In this document: positions 46,385-54,850 of the stretch, piece by piece
Numbering within the stretch: the first letter of the stretch is position 1
Layout of the letters: each line of letters opens with the position of its first letter
Source of the DNA: Hymenobacter armeniacus
Lineage (GTDB): Bacteria > Bacteroidota > Bacteroidia > Cytophagales > Hymenobacteraceae
Length of the DNA stretch: 64,000 nucleotides
NCBI RefSeq assembly: GCF_014699055.1
Contig: NZ_JACXAC010000001.1
Coordinates: 434,001-498,000, forward strand
Direction of reading: 5' to 3'
Translations under genes and position numbers: made by a program
Notes under the pieces: generated by a model
What the model was told of the DNA's origin: nothing
Databases searched by the model: none
What the model saw: the letters and a program-made list of their open reading frames with translations, nothing else

Positions 46385-46757
46385 GGAAGGATTTTGTGGC
46401 GGTTCAGCGTCGCCCGAACGTTCTGAACACCCATTCCATTGTCTCCGCGCCCATCCTAAGGCTTCTTACCCGCGTGGTGGGCTGAAGCACATCGTGTTCC
46501 TTCCACAGCCTGGCAAGCTATTTCCGAACGTTCGCCAGTTGATGCTGGGGCACTAATCTCCATGGCTCCACCCACGCCCCCAATTACCGAAGCACAAACC
46601 AGCAGTTTTGCAGCGCTGCCAGGTATTGCCGGACCACAAATTGCGCCTGACAGGCCCCATTAAAGGCCTCCGGGGCATAAACCATGCAAGTGGAGCACAA
46701 AATCTATTTCTGCCGCACAAACGCTCAAGCCGGAGCACAACCCCGCACAAGCGCGGC
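46385..46757. other. Gene-free stretch with phased GCACAA repeats
   Basis: About 370 bases between the aminotransferase promoter and the aroQ stop. A 65-codon frame at 46553-46750 (minus) has no recognisable homology. The notable content is a set of GCACAA hexamers at 46592, 46695, 46715, 46735 and 46745. Confidence 0.6.
46695..46750 (+). repeat. Four GCACAA hexamers spaced 20, 20 and 10 bases
   Basis: GCACAA begins at 46695, 46715, 46735 and 46745; two are within GGAGCACAA and two within CGCACAA. The multiples of ten bases put all copies on the same helix face. Confidence 0.75.
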
Positions 46758-47204
46758 TCACACCCGGAAGCCGACGCGCTTGGGTTGCTGGTTCACGAAC
46801 CACTGCACGGCCAGCCGGTAGCTTTCCAGCCCGAAGCCGCTGATGCTGCCGGCGCAATTTCGGCCCAGCAGGCTTTTTTGGCGGAAGTCTTCGCGGGCGT
46901 GCAGGTTGCTCAGGTGCACTTCCACCACGGGCGTGGCGATGGCGGCCACGGCATCGGCCAGGGCCACGCTGGTGTGGGTATAGCCGCCGGCGTTGAGCAC
47001 AATGCCGTGGTGCGAAAAGCCCACTTCGTGCAGCTTGTCAATGAGCGCGCCCTCGTGGTTGGACTGAAACTGCGTGAGCGTGTGCTCCGGAAAAGCCGCT
47101 TCCAGCTCCGGAAAAAAGTCTTCGAACGAGCGGGTGCCGTACACGCCGGGCTCGCGGCGGCCGAGCAGGTTGAGGTTGGGGCCGTTGATAATCAGAATGT
47201 GCAT
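46758..47204 (-). CDS. aroQ: Type II 3-dehydroquinate dehydratase
   Basis: 148 residues. Third step of the shikimate pathway. Type II signatures: ILIINGPNLNLLGRREPGVYG with the catalytic Tyr, FQSNHEGALIDKLHE, GIVLNAGGYTHTSVALADA and VEVHLSNLHAREDFR. Cytoplasmic dodecamer in characterised members. It is downstream of the M36 peptidase on the same strand. In several Bacteroidota aroQ sits next to xerD; here the peptidase lies between them. Confidence 0.97.
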   Translation of the reverse strand: MHILIINGPNLNLLGRREPGVYGTRSFEDFFPELEAAFPEHTLTQFQSNHEGALIDKLHEVGFSHHGIVLNAGGYTHTSVALADAVAAIATPVVEVHLSNLHAREDFRQKSLLGRNCAGSISGFGLESYRLAVQWFVNQQPKRVGFRV

Positions 47205-47249
47205 GGCAAGCCGCGCGGGGCGGAAAAAGGCGTTGTGAAAGCAAATACA

Positions 47250-49889
47250 TCAGGGCTGCACCACCACGCGGCGCGTGAGCACGCCCGCCGCGGTGCGGGC
47301 CCGCACCAGGTACACGCCGGGCGCCACGGTGCCCAGGTCGAGCACGGCGCCGGCGGCCGCGGCAGTAGCCGAAACGGTGCCCGTCCACACGGTCTGGCCC
47401 AGCATCGACTGCACGGCCACGGCCACCGGCGCGGTGCCGGCGGCCGTGCCCTGGCTCAGGCGCAGGGTGAGCTGGCCGCGGGTGGGGTTGGGGTAAACAT
47501 CGAGCGTGGCGCCTGCCAGCTGCGGGCCGGTGGTGGCCAGGCCCGTGGGTATCAGGAAGCCGGCCGTGTTGTCGAGCAGGTCGTCGCTGCTGCCCTGCAC
47601 GGCGTTGGAGCCCATGCCGCGCCGGGCAAACACCTGCCAAATCAGCGCCTGATTGGCCCCGCCAAACGTGGCGCGGTCGGCGGCCAAGATGGCGTCGCGG
47701 CCGTCCAGGAAGCCGGGGCTGCAGGGCTGCAGCTTCAGGGCGTCCATCACCAGTTGCAGGGTTTTGTTGTTGCCGCCGGTGCCGGTGCTCAGGTTGGCGT
47801 CGTAGCCGTAGCGCTGAATCATGGCCCAGTTCAGGTCCCACAGCACGGTGCACCACACCAGCCCGATGTTGTGCGAGTCGTAAGGGTAGCCAAACCCGTC
47901 GTCGCCGTAGTTCACGCCGTTCACCGTCTGGCCGATGAAGGCGTAGGTGGCATTATTGGCGGCAAAATTGGTGCTGTAGGGCAGCGGCCGGATGCCCGGC
48001 CCCGAAGTGGGCTGGCTCAGGACGTAGGTGCCAATGCCTCGGGGCGTGGTGCCCACATCGCCGGGCCGGGTGGTCATCCACAGCTCAAAAAAGTCGCTCC
48101 AGCCTTCGCCCATCTGTTCGGCGTTGTCGAGGCAGTTGGGCGCGCCGGCCGGGCCGCCCGTGAGGCGCGTGCTGATGCCGTGCGCGTACTCGTGCGCCAC
48201 CACGCCGTTGTCGAAGCCGCCGTTGCGGTCGGGCGGCGCGGCGGCCCCTCGCAGCGAGGCCGTGAGGGGCCCGCCGGAGGCCATGGCCGTTTTCAGGCGC
48301 TGGCCGTCGGTGCGCGTCACCATCACCAGCGGTATGCGCAGGCCCACCGTGTCGGCCGGGTCCATTTCCAGATGCACCAGAAAATCCTGGCTGTGCAGCA
48401 GCACCAGCGCCCGGGCGCCCGCCTGCTGGGCCGCGCGCAGCTTGTCGACATAGGCGCAGTCGTAGTCAAAATCGGCCACGGCGATGTTGCCGCGCACCTG
48501 GGCCGCATTGAGCCAGGTGCCGCGGCAGCCGCTGGAAGGGGTAGAAGAGCCGTCGTTGGCCAGCACCAGCGTGCCGCTCAGGGGCGCGCCCAGGGGCAGG
48601 GCCCGGCCCACGGGGGCCGGCATCGCGGCGTAGGTGCCGGCGGCCGGGCCGGAGCCGGCCACCGTGAGGGCGTTGGGCAAGAGCATCTGCCAGATGCCCA
48701 GCACAATCTCAGGATAGGAGAAGGGCGTGATGACGCCGTCGGCGGTGGGGTTGAAATAGCCTTCGCTGTAGTTCTCCCCAATCTGGGCCCGGATATAGTC
48801 GCCGCCGCCGGCCACGCCGGAGTAGTTAGTGGCCTGGAAGTTGCCGCTGGCCTCGCTGAAGCCGTAGCGCAGGCTCAGGTCGTGCATCAGGTTGGCCCAG
48901 TAAAACAGGTTGGTGAGGGCGGCTGGCTGGTTGGCTTGGGCCGAAAGCGCCGGATTGTGGGCAAAGTCGAATTCCAGCCCCGTGCCGCCATCGGGCGAAA
49001 AGCCGGGCGTGACCACGTGGTTGCCCGTCGGCGTGAAGGCGTACGCGTTGTTGCCGCGGCTGATGGTGTATTCCGGGCCGGCCGCGCCGTTGGTGTCGTG
49101 CCAGCCGAAGGGCGAGGCCACCGCGTCGGCCGGGCTCACCGCCACAGTGGCGGCGCCGTGCAGGGGGCTTTCGAGCGGTGCGGCAAACACGCGGTAGCCA
49201 TTGGCCACGGCGGGGCCCTGGGCCCGCTGCGGGCTGGCAGGCGCCGACGCCGGCAGGGCCGCGCCGGCTTTTCTCGTCTCGCGAATGATGCGGTTGCGGG
49301 CCTTGAGCACCCGGCCGGTGGCGGCGTCCACCAGCACAGTCCAGGCGTCGGGGCCGGTGGCGGGGCGCACCTGCACCTGCCACGCGGCCGCCAGTGCCCC
49401 GGTGGGCCGGCGCAGGTACACCAGGGTGGCGGGCTCGGGGGCGGCGGTGGCGGGCTGACGCAGGTGGGTCAGGGCCGTGGCGGTAGCGGCGCTGGACGTC
49501 ACCGCGGGCGCTGCCAGCCGGGTCACCGCGGCTCTCAGGCCACCCACAAAGCTGCCGGTGCGGCTGAGCAGCTTGCCGGCCGCGTCGAAGTGCAGGCCGA
49601 CTTCGGTGCCCTGCACCGCGGTGCCGTTGAGCTGCTGGCACAGAAAGGCGTGGCGCAGGCCGTTGTGCGCGTCGGAGTAGCTACCCGTCACCACTAGGTC
49701 GTTCAGGTCGGCATCGCTCAGGCCCAGGCTGGCGGCGTGGGCCCGCACGTACTCCAGGGCTTGTGTCTGCACGGGCGAGGCAACGGTGGCGGTCGGCGCG
49801 GTGGGCTGGGCCAGCACGGGCATTGCGCCCAGCAGGGCCGCGCAAAACAGAAGCCGACGGTGGGTGGCAGTGAGGAAAAGTGGCAGCAT
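47250..49889 (-). CDS. Secreted M36 (fungalysin-like) metallopeptidase with T9SS sorting tail
   Basis: 879 residues from the ATG at 49889, which starts a signal peptide (LLFCAALLGAMPVLAQ); the longer frame upstream runs antisense through xerD. Order: FTP/PepSY propeptide (about 30-200), M36 domain with HEYAH (His566, Glu567, His570) and GEGWSDFFELW, a PA insert before it (about 440-550, AGARALVLL), and a C-terminal sorting domain (about 800-879) starting LDVYPNPTRGQLTLRL and ending GVYLVRARTAAGVLTRRVVV. That tail is the type A signal used by the type IX secretion system. The protein should be a cell-surface or released protease. Confidence 0.95.
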   Translation of the reverse strand: MLPLFLTATHRRLLFCAALLGAMPVLAQPTAPTATVASPVQTQALEYVRAHAASLGLSDADLNDLVVTGSYSDAHNGLRHAFLCQQLNGTAVQGTEVGLHFDAAGKLLSRTGSFVGGLRAAVTRLAAPAVTSSAATATALTHLRQPATAAPEPATLVYLRRPTGALAAAWQVQVRPATGPDAWTVLVDAATGRVLKARNRIIRETRKAGAALPASAPASPQRAQGPAVANGYRVFAAPLESPLHGAATVAVSPADAVASPFGWHDTNGAAGPEYTISRGNNAYAFTPTGNHVVTPGFSPDGGTGLEFDFAHNPALSAQANQPAALTNLFYWANLMHDLSLRYGFSEASGNFQATNYSGVAGGGDYIRAQIGENYSEGYFNPTADGVITPFSYPEIVLGIWQMLLPNALTVAGSGPAAGTYAAMPAPVGRALPLGAPLSGTLVLANDGSSTPSSGCRGTWLNAAQVRGNIAVADFDYDCAYVDKLRAAQQAGARALVLLHSQDFLVHLEMDPADTVGLRIPLVMVTRTDGQRLKTAMASGGPLTASLRGAAAPPDRNGGFDNGVVAHEYAHGISTRLTGGPAGAPNCLDNAEQMGEGWSDFFELWMTTRPGDVGTTPRGIGTYVLSQPTSGPGIRPLPYSTNFAANNATYAFIGQTVNGVNYGDDGFGYPYDSHNIGLVWCTVLWDLNWAMIQRYGYDANLSTGTGGNNKTLQLVMDALKLQPCSPGFLDGRDAILAADRATFGGANQALIWQVFARRGMGSNAVQGSSDDLLDNTAGFLIPTGLATTGPQLAGATLDVYPNPTRGQLTLRLSQGTAAGTAPVAVAVQSMLGQTVWTGTVSATAAAAGAVLDLGTVAPGVYLVRARTAAGVLTRRVVVQP

Positions 49890-50012
49890 GCAGGAAAGGA
49901 AAAGGTGAGATGGATAAGCCGTGGATGCCGACCCCGGGCGAAAGGTTGGCTCAGCTGCCGGCAAAAATGCGCCAATTTTCGGCCCCGGCCCCGGCCGCCG
50001 CCCCGGCTGGCC

Positions 50013-50020
50013 TACTTTTG
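50013..50020 (+). promoter_or_regulatory. TACTTTTG -7 box four bases before xerD ATG
   Basis: TACTTTTG, CCCC, ATG (50025). Predicted leaderless start. Confidence 0.6.
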
Positions 50021-50024
50021 CCCC

Positions 50025-50924
50025 ATGACCTGGCCCCAAGCCCTGAAACAATTCGACGGCTACCTGCGCCTCGAAAAGTCGCTCTCGCCCAACTCCGTGG
50101 AAGCCTACGTGCGCGACGCCACCAAGCTGCAGCAGTTTCTGGTGTTCCAGAAGCTGCACGTGGGCCCGCTGCAGGTGACCACCGAAATCCTGCGCGAGTT
50201 TCTCACCACCTTGCAGGGGCTGGGGCTGGGCGCCACCTCGCAGGCCCGCACGCTGTCGGGCCTCAAGGCCTTCTTCAACTTCCTCATCATGGAAGACCTG
50301 CTGAAGCTCGACCCCACCGACACCCTCGAAGCCCCCAAAACCGGCCGCCACCTGCCCGACACCCTCAGCTACCCCGAGATTGAGCAGCTGCTGACCGCCA
50401 TCGACCTGAGCACCGACGACGGCCTGCGCGCCCGCGCCCTGCTCGAGGTGATGTACTCGTCGGGCCTGCGCGTGAGCGAGCTGTGCGACTTGCGCCTGAG
50501 CAACATGTACGCCGACCAGGGCTTCATCAAAGTGGTGGGCAAGGGCAATAAGGAGCGCCTCGTGCCCATCGGCCGTGAAGCCCTCAAGCACCTCAACTTC
50601 TACTTGAGCGGCGTGCGCGGCCACCTCGACATCAAGCCCGGCGCCGAAGATTTCGTGTTTCTGAGCCAGCGCGGCCGGCCGCTTTCGCGCATCACCGTCT
50701 TCACCACGCTCAAGAAACTGGCCGAGCAGGCGGGCCTGCGCAAAACCATCAGCCCGCACACCTTGCGGCATTCCTTTGCCACCCACCTCATCGAGGGCGG
50801 GGCCGACCTGCGCGCCGTGCAGGAAATGCTGGGCCACGCCAGCATCACCACCACCGAGATTTACACCCACCTGGATAGGGATTACCTGCGGCAGGTCATC
50901 ACCGAGTTTCACCCACGAAGCTAA
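50025..50924 (+). CDS. xerD: Tyrosine recombinase XerD
   Basis: 299 residues from the ATG at 50025. Resolves chromosome dimers at dif together with XerC. An N-terminal SAM-like DNA-binding domain (LRLEKSLSPNSVEAYVRD) precedes the catalytic domain with Arg in SSGLRVSELCDL, Lys in GKGNKERLVPI, HTLRHSFATHL, GHASITTTEIYTH with the nucleophilic Tyr. The -7 box is four bases from the ATG. ftsK follows 87 bases later, so the recombinase and its activating translocase are neighbours. There is no sign of a phage origin. Confidence 0.96.
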   Translation: MTWPQALKQFDGYLRLEKSLSPNSVEAYVRDATKLQQFLVFQKLHVGPLQVTTEILREFLTTLQGLGLGATSQARTLSGLKAFFNFLIMEDLLKLDPTDTLEAPKTGRHLPDTLSYPEIEQLLTAIDLSTDDGLRARALLEVMYSSGLRVSELCDLRLSNMYADQGFIKVVGKGNKERLVPIGREALKHLNFYLSGVRGHLDIKPGAEDFVFLSQRGRPLSRITVFTTLKKLAEQAGLRKTISPHTLRHSFATHLIEGGADLRAVQEMLGHASITTTEIYTHLDRDYLRQVITEFHPRS

Positions 50925-50984
50925 GAAACAGGCGAAAGGGGAGGGGCCCGGCATTGTACCGGCCATTTTCAAGGCCGCATTGTG

Positions 50985-50992
50985 TAAATTTG
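50985..50992 (+). promoter_or_regulatory. TAAATTTG -7 box of ftsK
   Basis: Exact TAnnTTTG box, 19 bases before the ATG at 51012, in the gap after xerD. A seven-codon frame (50999) with its own stop lies between. Confidence 0.5.
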
Positions 50993-51011
50993 GCCTTTAT
51001 GCTTCCGTCGA

Positions 51012-54005
51012 ATGGCCGATAACCGATACAAGAACACTCCCGCCGGCCCGTCGGCTAACCGCCCGGCCGAGCCCCGGCCCACGCGGCGCAACGAGCCCCG
51101 CGCCAACGGCCCGGCGCCCGAGCCCGCCCCGGCCCGTGCCCCCGAGCCCCGGCCCGCCGCGGCCAACGTGCCCAAAGCTGCCCGCCCGGCGCCCGCGGCC
51201 AAGCCCGCCAAGCCGCCCCGCGAGCCCCGGGGGCCCATGCCCGGCGTGGGCAAGCTGCTGGAAATCCTGCGCGACCGCCGCTTCCACCTCTTTGTGGGTT
51301 TTGGCTTGCTGCTGGCCAGCCTCTACCTCACCATCGCCTTCACCTCTTTCCTGTTCACGGGGCACGCCGACCAGAGCGTGGTGGCCTCGCTGAGCACCGT
51401 GCCGGTGAAAGAAGCCGGGCAGGAATCCGGCAACTGGCTGGGGCTGTTGGGGGCGTGGGCGGCTCAGCTCTTCATTTACAAGCTGTTTGGGGTGGCGGCG
51501 TTTGCGCTGGTGCCCATCGTGTTTTTTCTGGGGGCTAAAATCGTCTTCCGCACCGCCAAGGTGTCGGTGAGCTACGTGCTGGCCCTGGGCCTGTTCACCA
51601 TGGCCTGGCTGAGCGTGCTGCTCGGCTACGTGGTGGTCACGCTGGCCACGCCCGGCGCCGACCCCGTGCTGGCCCACCGCCTCGACTTCCTGTGCGGCGG
51701 CGTGGGCTTCGAGGCCGCTTCCTGGCTCGATAGCCTCATTGGGTGGGGCACGGTGCTGCTGCTGGCTTTTGCGCTCATCTCGTTTGTGGTGTTCTTCTTC
51801 AACGTCACCAGCCTGAATCTGGGCAACTTCCGCCGCCTGAGCACCGAAGACGACGCCGACGAAGACGCCGAGCTGGAAGCCGAAATAGCCGCCGAGCAGG
51901 CCGCCGCTGCCGCGCCGGCTCCCGTGGCGCCCGCCGCCCCGCAAATGACCCTGAAAACGCGCCCCGCCGCGCCCGCGGCAGCCGTTTCAACCGCCGCCAC
52001 CAACTCCGCCGCCGGCGCCCAGAACACCGATTTGGAGCTGGACAGCGACGAGCCCGGCACGGCTCCGGTTGAGTTCGAGCCCGCCCCGCGCATGGGCGCC
52101 GGCGTGGCCCTGAGCGTGGGCAGTGCGGCCCTGGCCCCGGCCGCGGCGCTGGCATCTACGGCGGCCGGCGCTGCCACGGCTGCCGCCGCCGCGGCCGTGC
52201 CGCTGGTGGCTTCCGGCCCGGCTTTTTCCATTGAGATGCCCACGGCTGAAGTGGTGGAAGTGGCGCCCAGCGCGCCCACGGCCACCATTCCCACGCCGCT
52301 CTCGCTGGCCGACCTGGCCGATGGCGACATGCCTGCCGTGGCCCCGCTGGCGCCCGCTGCCCCGGTGGCCCCGGCGGCCACGCGCCCGCTCGAAATCACC
52401 GTGCCCGGCCGCGACGACCTTGACCCCAACGCCGGCGCCGACATCGCCGCCGTGGCCGACGAAGACGAGGACGCCGACGCCATGCCCCCCGGCAACTACG
52501 ACCCCACGCTGGAGCTCTCGCGCTTCCAGTTCCCCACCCTGGAACTGCTCAACGACTACGGCGTGGCCAAGGCCCAGGTAACCAAGGAAGAGCTGGAAGC
52601 CAACAAGGACCGCATCGTGGAGACGCTGGGGCACTACGGCATCGGCATTGCCAGCATCAAGGCCACCATCGGGCCCACCGTCACGCTTTATGAGATTGTG
52701 CCTGAAGTGGGCGTGCGCATTTCCAAAATCAAGAGCCTGGAAGACGACATTGCCCTGAGCCTGGCCGCGTTGGGTATCCGCATCATTGCGCCCATTCCGG
52801 GCAAGGGCACCATTGGCATTGAGGTACCGAACACGAAGAAGGAGATGGTGAGCATCCGCTCGGTGCTGGGCTCGGAGAAGTTTGCCCGCTCGGAGATGGA
52901 TTTGCCGGTGGCCTTCGGCCGCACCATCACCAACGAGGTGTTCGTGGCCGACCTGGCCAAAATGCCCCACTTGCTCATGGCCGGCGCCACGGGCCAGGGC
53001 AAGTCGGTGGGCCTGAACGTGATTCTGGCTTCGCTGCTCTACAAGCGCCACCCCGCCCAGCTCAAGTTTGTGCTCGTCGACCCCAAGAAGGTGGAATTGA
53101 GCATTTTCAACAAGATTGAACGCCACTACCTGGCCAAGCTGCCCGACACCGACGAGGCCATCATCACCGACACCAAGAAGGTGGTGAACACGCTCAACTC
53201 GCTGTGCATGGAGATGGACCGGCGCTACGACCTGCTCAAGGAAGCCGGCTGCCGCAACCTCAAGGAGTACAACGCCAAGTTCATCGAGCGGCGCCTCAAC
53301 CCGAAGAAAGGCCACCGTTTCCTGCCCTTTATCGTGCTGGTCATTGACGAGTTGGCCGACCTGATGATGACGGCCGGCAAGGAGGTCGAGACGCCCATTG
53401 CCCGCCTCGCGCAGCTGGCCCGCGCCATTGGCATTCACCTCATCGTGGCCACGCAGCGCCCGTCGGTGAACGTGATTACCGGCATCATCAAGGCCAACTT
53501 CCCCTGCCGCATCTCCTTCAAGGTGACGAGCAAAATCGACTCGCGCACCATTCTGGACACCGGCGGTGCCGACCAGCTCATCGGCCAGGGCGACATGCTC
53601 TTCTCGGCGGGTTCCGACCTGATTCGGGTGCAGTGCGCCTTCATCGACACGCCGGAGGTGGACCGGGTTTGTGACTTCATCGGCGAGCAGCAGGGCTATT
53701 CTGACGCCTACCTGCTGCCCGAAGTGGCCGGGGCCGACGGCGACGCCGGCAGCGGCAACGAGGAGATGGACCCTTCTGAGCGCGACACCATGTTTGAGGA
53801 AGCGGCCCGCTGCATCGTGCTGCACCAGCAGGGCAGCACCTCGCTGCTGCAGCGCAAGCTCAAGCTGGGCTACAACCGCGCCGGCCGCCTCATCGACCAG
53901 CTGCAGCACGCCGGCATCGTGGGGCCGTTTGAGGGCAGCAAGGCCCGCGACGTGCTCATCCCCGACGAGTACCAGCTGGAGCAGCTGCTCAACTCGATGA
54001 AGTAG
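51012..54005 (+). CDS. ftsK: FtsK/SpoIIIE-type DNA translocase
   Basis: 997 residues. Septum-anchored ATPase that pumps DNA and activates Xer recombination. It has a Pro/Ala/Arg-rich N-terminus (1-80), four membrane helices (about 90-270), a long Ala/Pro/Glu-rich linker (270-490), then the motor with NDYGVAKAQVTKEELE (alpha), Walker A GATGQGKSVGLN, Walker B PFIVLVIDELADLMM and IHLIVATQRPSVNVITG. The C-terminal winged-helix gamma domain (CIVLHQQGSTSLLQRKLKLG) recognises orienting sequences. Linker length is longer than in Bacillus. lolA follows by 132 bases, as in E. coli. Confidence 0.97.
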   Translation: MADNRYKNTPAGPSANRPAEPRPTRRNEPRANGPAPEPAPARAPEPRPAAANVPKAARPAPAAKPAKPPREPRGPMPGVGKLLEILRDRRFHLFVGFGLLLASLYLTIAFTSFLFTGHADQSVVASLSTVPVKEAGQESGNWLGLLGAWAAQLFIYKLFGVAAFALVPIVFFLGAKIVFRTAKVSVSYVLALGLFTMAWLSVLLGYVVVTLATPGADPVLAHRLDFLCGGVGFEAASWLDSLIGWGTVLLLAFALISFVVFFFNVTSLNLGNFRRLSTEDDADEDAELEAEIAAEQAAAAAPAPVAPAAPQMTLKTRPAAPAAAVSTAATNSAAGAQNTDLELDSDEPGTAPVEFEPAPRMGAGVALSVGSAALAPAAALASTAAGAATAAAAAAVPLVASGPAFSIEMPTAEVVEVAPSAPTATIPTPLSLADLADGDMPAVAPLAPAAPVAPAATRPLEITVPGRDDLDPNAGADIAAVADEDEDADAMPPGNYDPTLELSRFQFPTLELLNDYGVAKAQVTKEELEANKDRIVETLGHYGIGIASIKATIGPTVTLYEIVPEVGVRISKIKSLEDDIALSLAALGIRIIAPIPGKGTIGIEVPNTKKEMVSIRSVLGSEKFARSEMDLPVAFGRTITNEVFVADLAKMPHLLMAGATGQGKSVGLNVILASLLYKRHPAQLKFVLVDPKKVELSIFNKIERHYLAKLPDTDEAIITDTKKVVNTLNSLCMEMDRRYDLLKEAGCRNLKEYNAKFIERRLNPKKGHRFLPFIVLVIDELADLMMTAGKEVETPIARLAQLARAIGIHLIVATQRPSVNVITGIIKANFPCRISFKVTSKIDSRTILDTGGADQLIGQGDMLFSAGSDLIRVQCAFIDTPEVDRVCDFIGEQQGYSDAYLLPEVAGADGDAGSGNEEMDPSERDTMFEEAARCIVLHQQGSTSLLQRKLKLGYNRAGRLIDQLQHAGIVGPFEGSKARDVLIPDEYQLEQLLNSMK

Positions 54006-54137
54006 GACAGGCTTCCGTTTGGCTACTTTTTTTGCCTCATCGCGGCATCATTGGCATTTTGGCCGGACGTTTGTTAAACGAAATCCGTATCAGGCCATCA
54101 GAGCGCATTCAACCCCGCTCACAGCTTTTTCCATCTA

Positions 54138-54782
54138 ATGAAAAAATACCTCTCTTCCCTGTTGCTCGCGGCCACGCTGGCGCTGCCCGCCGCCGCCCAG
54201 CAGGACCCCAAGGCTGGCAAAATTCTTGACCAGATGAGCGCCAAATACCAGGCCCTGAAAGCTTTCCAGGCCACTTTCACCCAAACGCTGGAAAACCCCG
54301 GCGCGAAGGTGAAGCAGAACATCAACGGCGACATCGTGGTGAGCGGCCAGAAATTCCGCCTCAAAATCAGCGGCCAGGAGGTCATCAACAACGGCACCAC
54401 CACCTGGACCTACCTGAAAAACGAAAACGAGGTCAACATCTCCGACTCGGACCCGGACTCGCAGGATATGTCGCCCTCGCAGATTTATACGATGTATAAA
54501 AAGGGCTACAAGTACACCTACGTGCAGCAAGTCACGGAAGGCGGCGAGCCCCTCGACGTGATTGAGCTGGCCCCGGAAAACCGCCAGAATGACGTGTTTA
54601 AGGTGCGCCTGAAAGTGCGCAAGAAGGATGCTTCGGTGAAAAGCTGGCAGATGTTCAAGAAGAACGGCAACCAGTACACCTTCCTCATCAAAAACTTCAA
54701 GCCCAACCCGCCCGTCGACGCCAACACCTTTGCCTTTGATAAGGCCAAGTACAAAGGCGTGAAAGTGGTGGATTTGCGGTAA
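54138..54782 (+). CDS. LolA-like outer-membrane lipoprotein carrier protein
   Basis: 214 residues. Signal peptide (YLSSLLLAATLALPAAAQ), then a LolA-type domain: YQALKAFQATFTQTLENP, QNINGDIVVSGQKFRLKI and a C-terminal VDLR. LolA shuttles lipoproteins through the periplasm. The ftsK-lolA order is the same as in proteobacteria, which supports the assignment. Many lipoproteins in the window (two DUF4349, fasciclin, the small one at 61983) would be cargo. A terminator follows. Confidence 0.9.
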   Translation: MKKYLSSLLLAATLALPAAAQQDPKAGKILDQMSAKYQALKAFQATFTQTLENPGAKVKQNINGDIVVSGQKFRLKISGQEVINNGTTTWTYLKNENEVNISDSDPDSQDMSPSQIYTMYKKGYKYTYVQQVTEGGEPLDVIELAPENRQNDVFKVRLKVRKKDASVKSWQMFKKNGNQYTFLIKNFKPNPPVDANTFAFDKAKYKGVKVVDLR

Positions 54783-54805
54783 TCGTAGGTTGCCCTCCGA
54801 ATTAG

Positions 54806-54839
54806 AAAACGGCCCGCTCCGAAAGAGGCGGGCCGTTTT
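54806..54839 (+). terminator. Terminator of lolA, overlapping the next promoter
   Basis: AAAACGGCCCGC / GCGGGCCGTTTT hairpin 24 bases after the lolA stop; the last T of its T-run is the first base of the TACATTTG box of the next gene. Confidence 0.88.
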
Positions 54840-54846
54840 ACATTTG
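54839..54846 (+). promoter_or_regulatory. TACATTTG -7 box four bases before the DUF2851 ATG
   Basis: TACATTTG, CTGC, ATG (54851). It follows directly on the lolA terminator, leaving no room for a leader. Confidence 0.6.
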
Positions 54847-54850
54847 CTGC

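Noticed and set aside
46553..46750. 65-codon minus-strand frame in the gap downstream of aroQ
   Set aside because: Trp/Arg/Cys-rich with no homology signal; it covers the GCACAA repeats.
50025..50924. XerD as an integrase of a mobile element
   Set aside because: Full-length housekeeping XerD beside ftsK; no attachment-site duplication seen.
49890..50972. Upstream part of the 1240-codon frame ending at 47250
   Set aside because: It runs antisense through xerD and has no signal peptide or homology; the ATG at 49889 starts a clean signal peptide.
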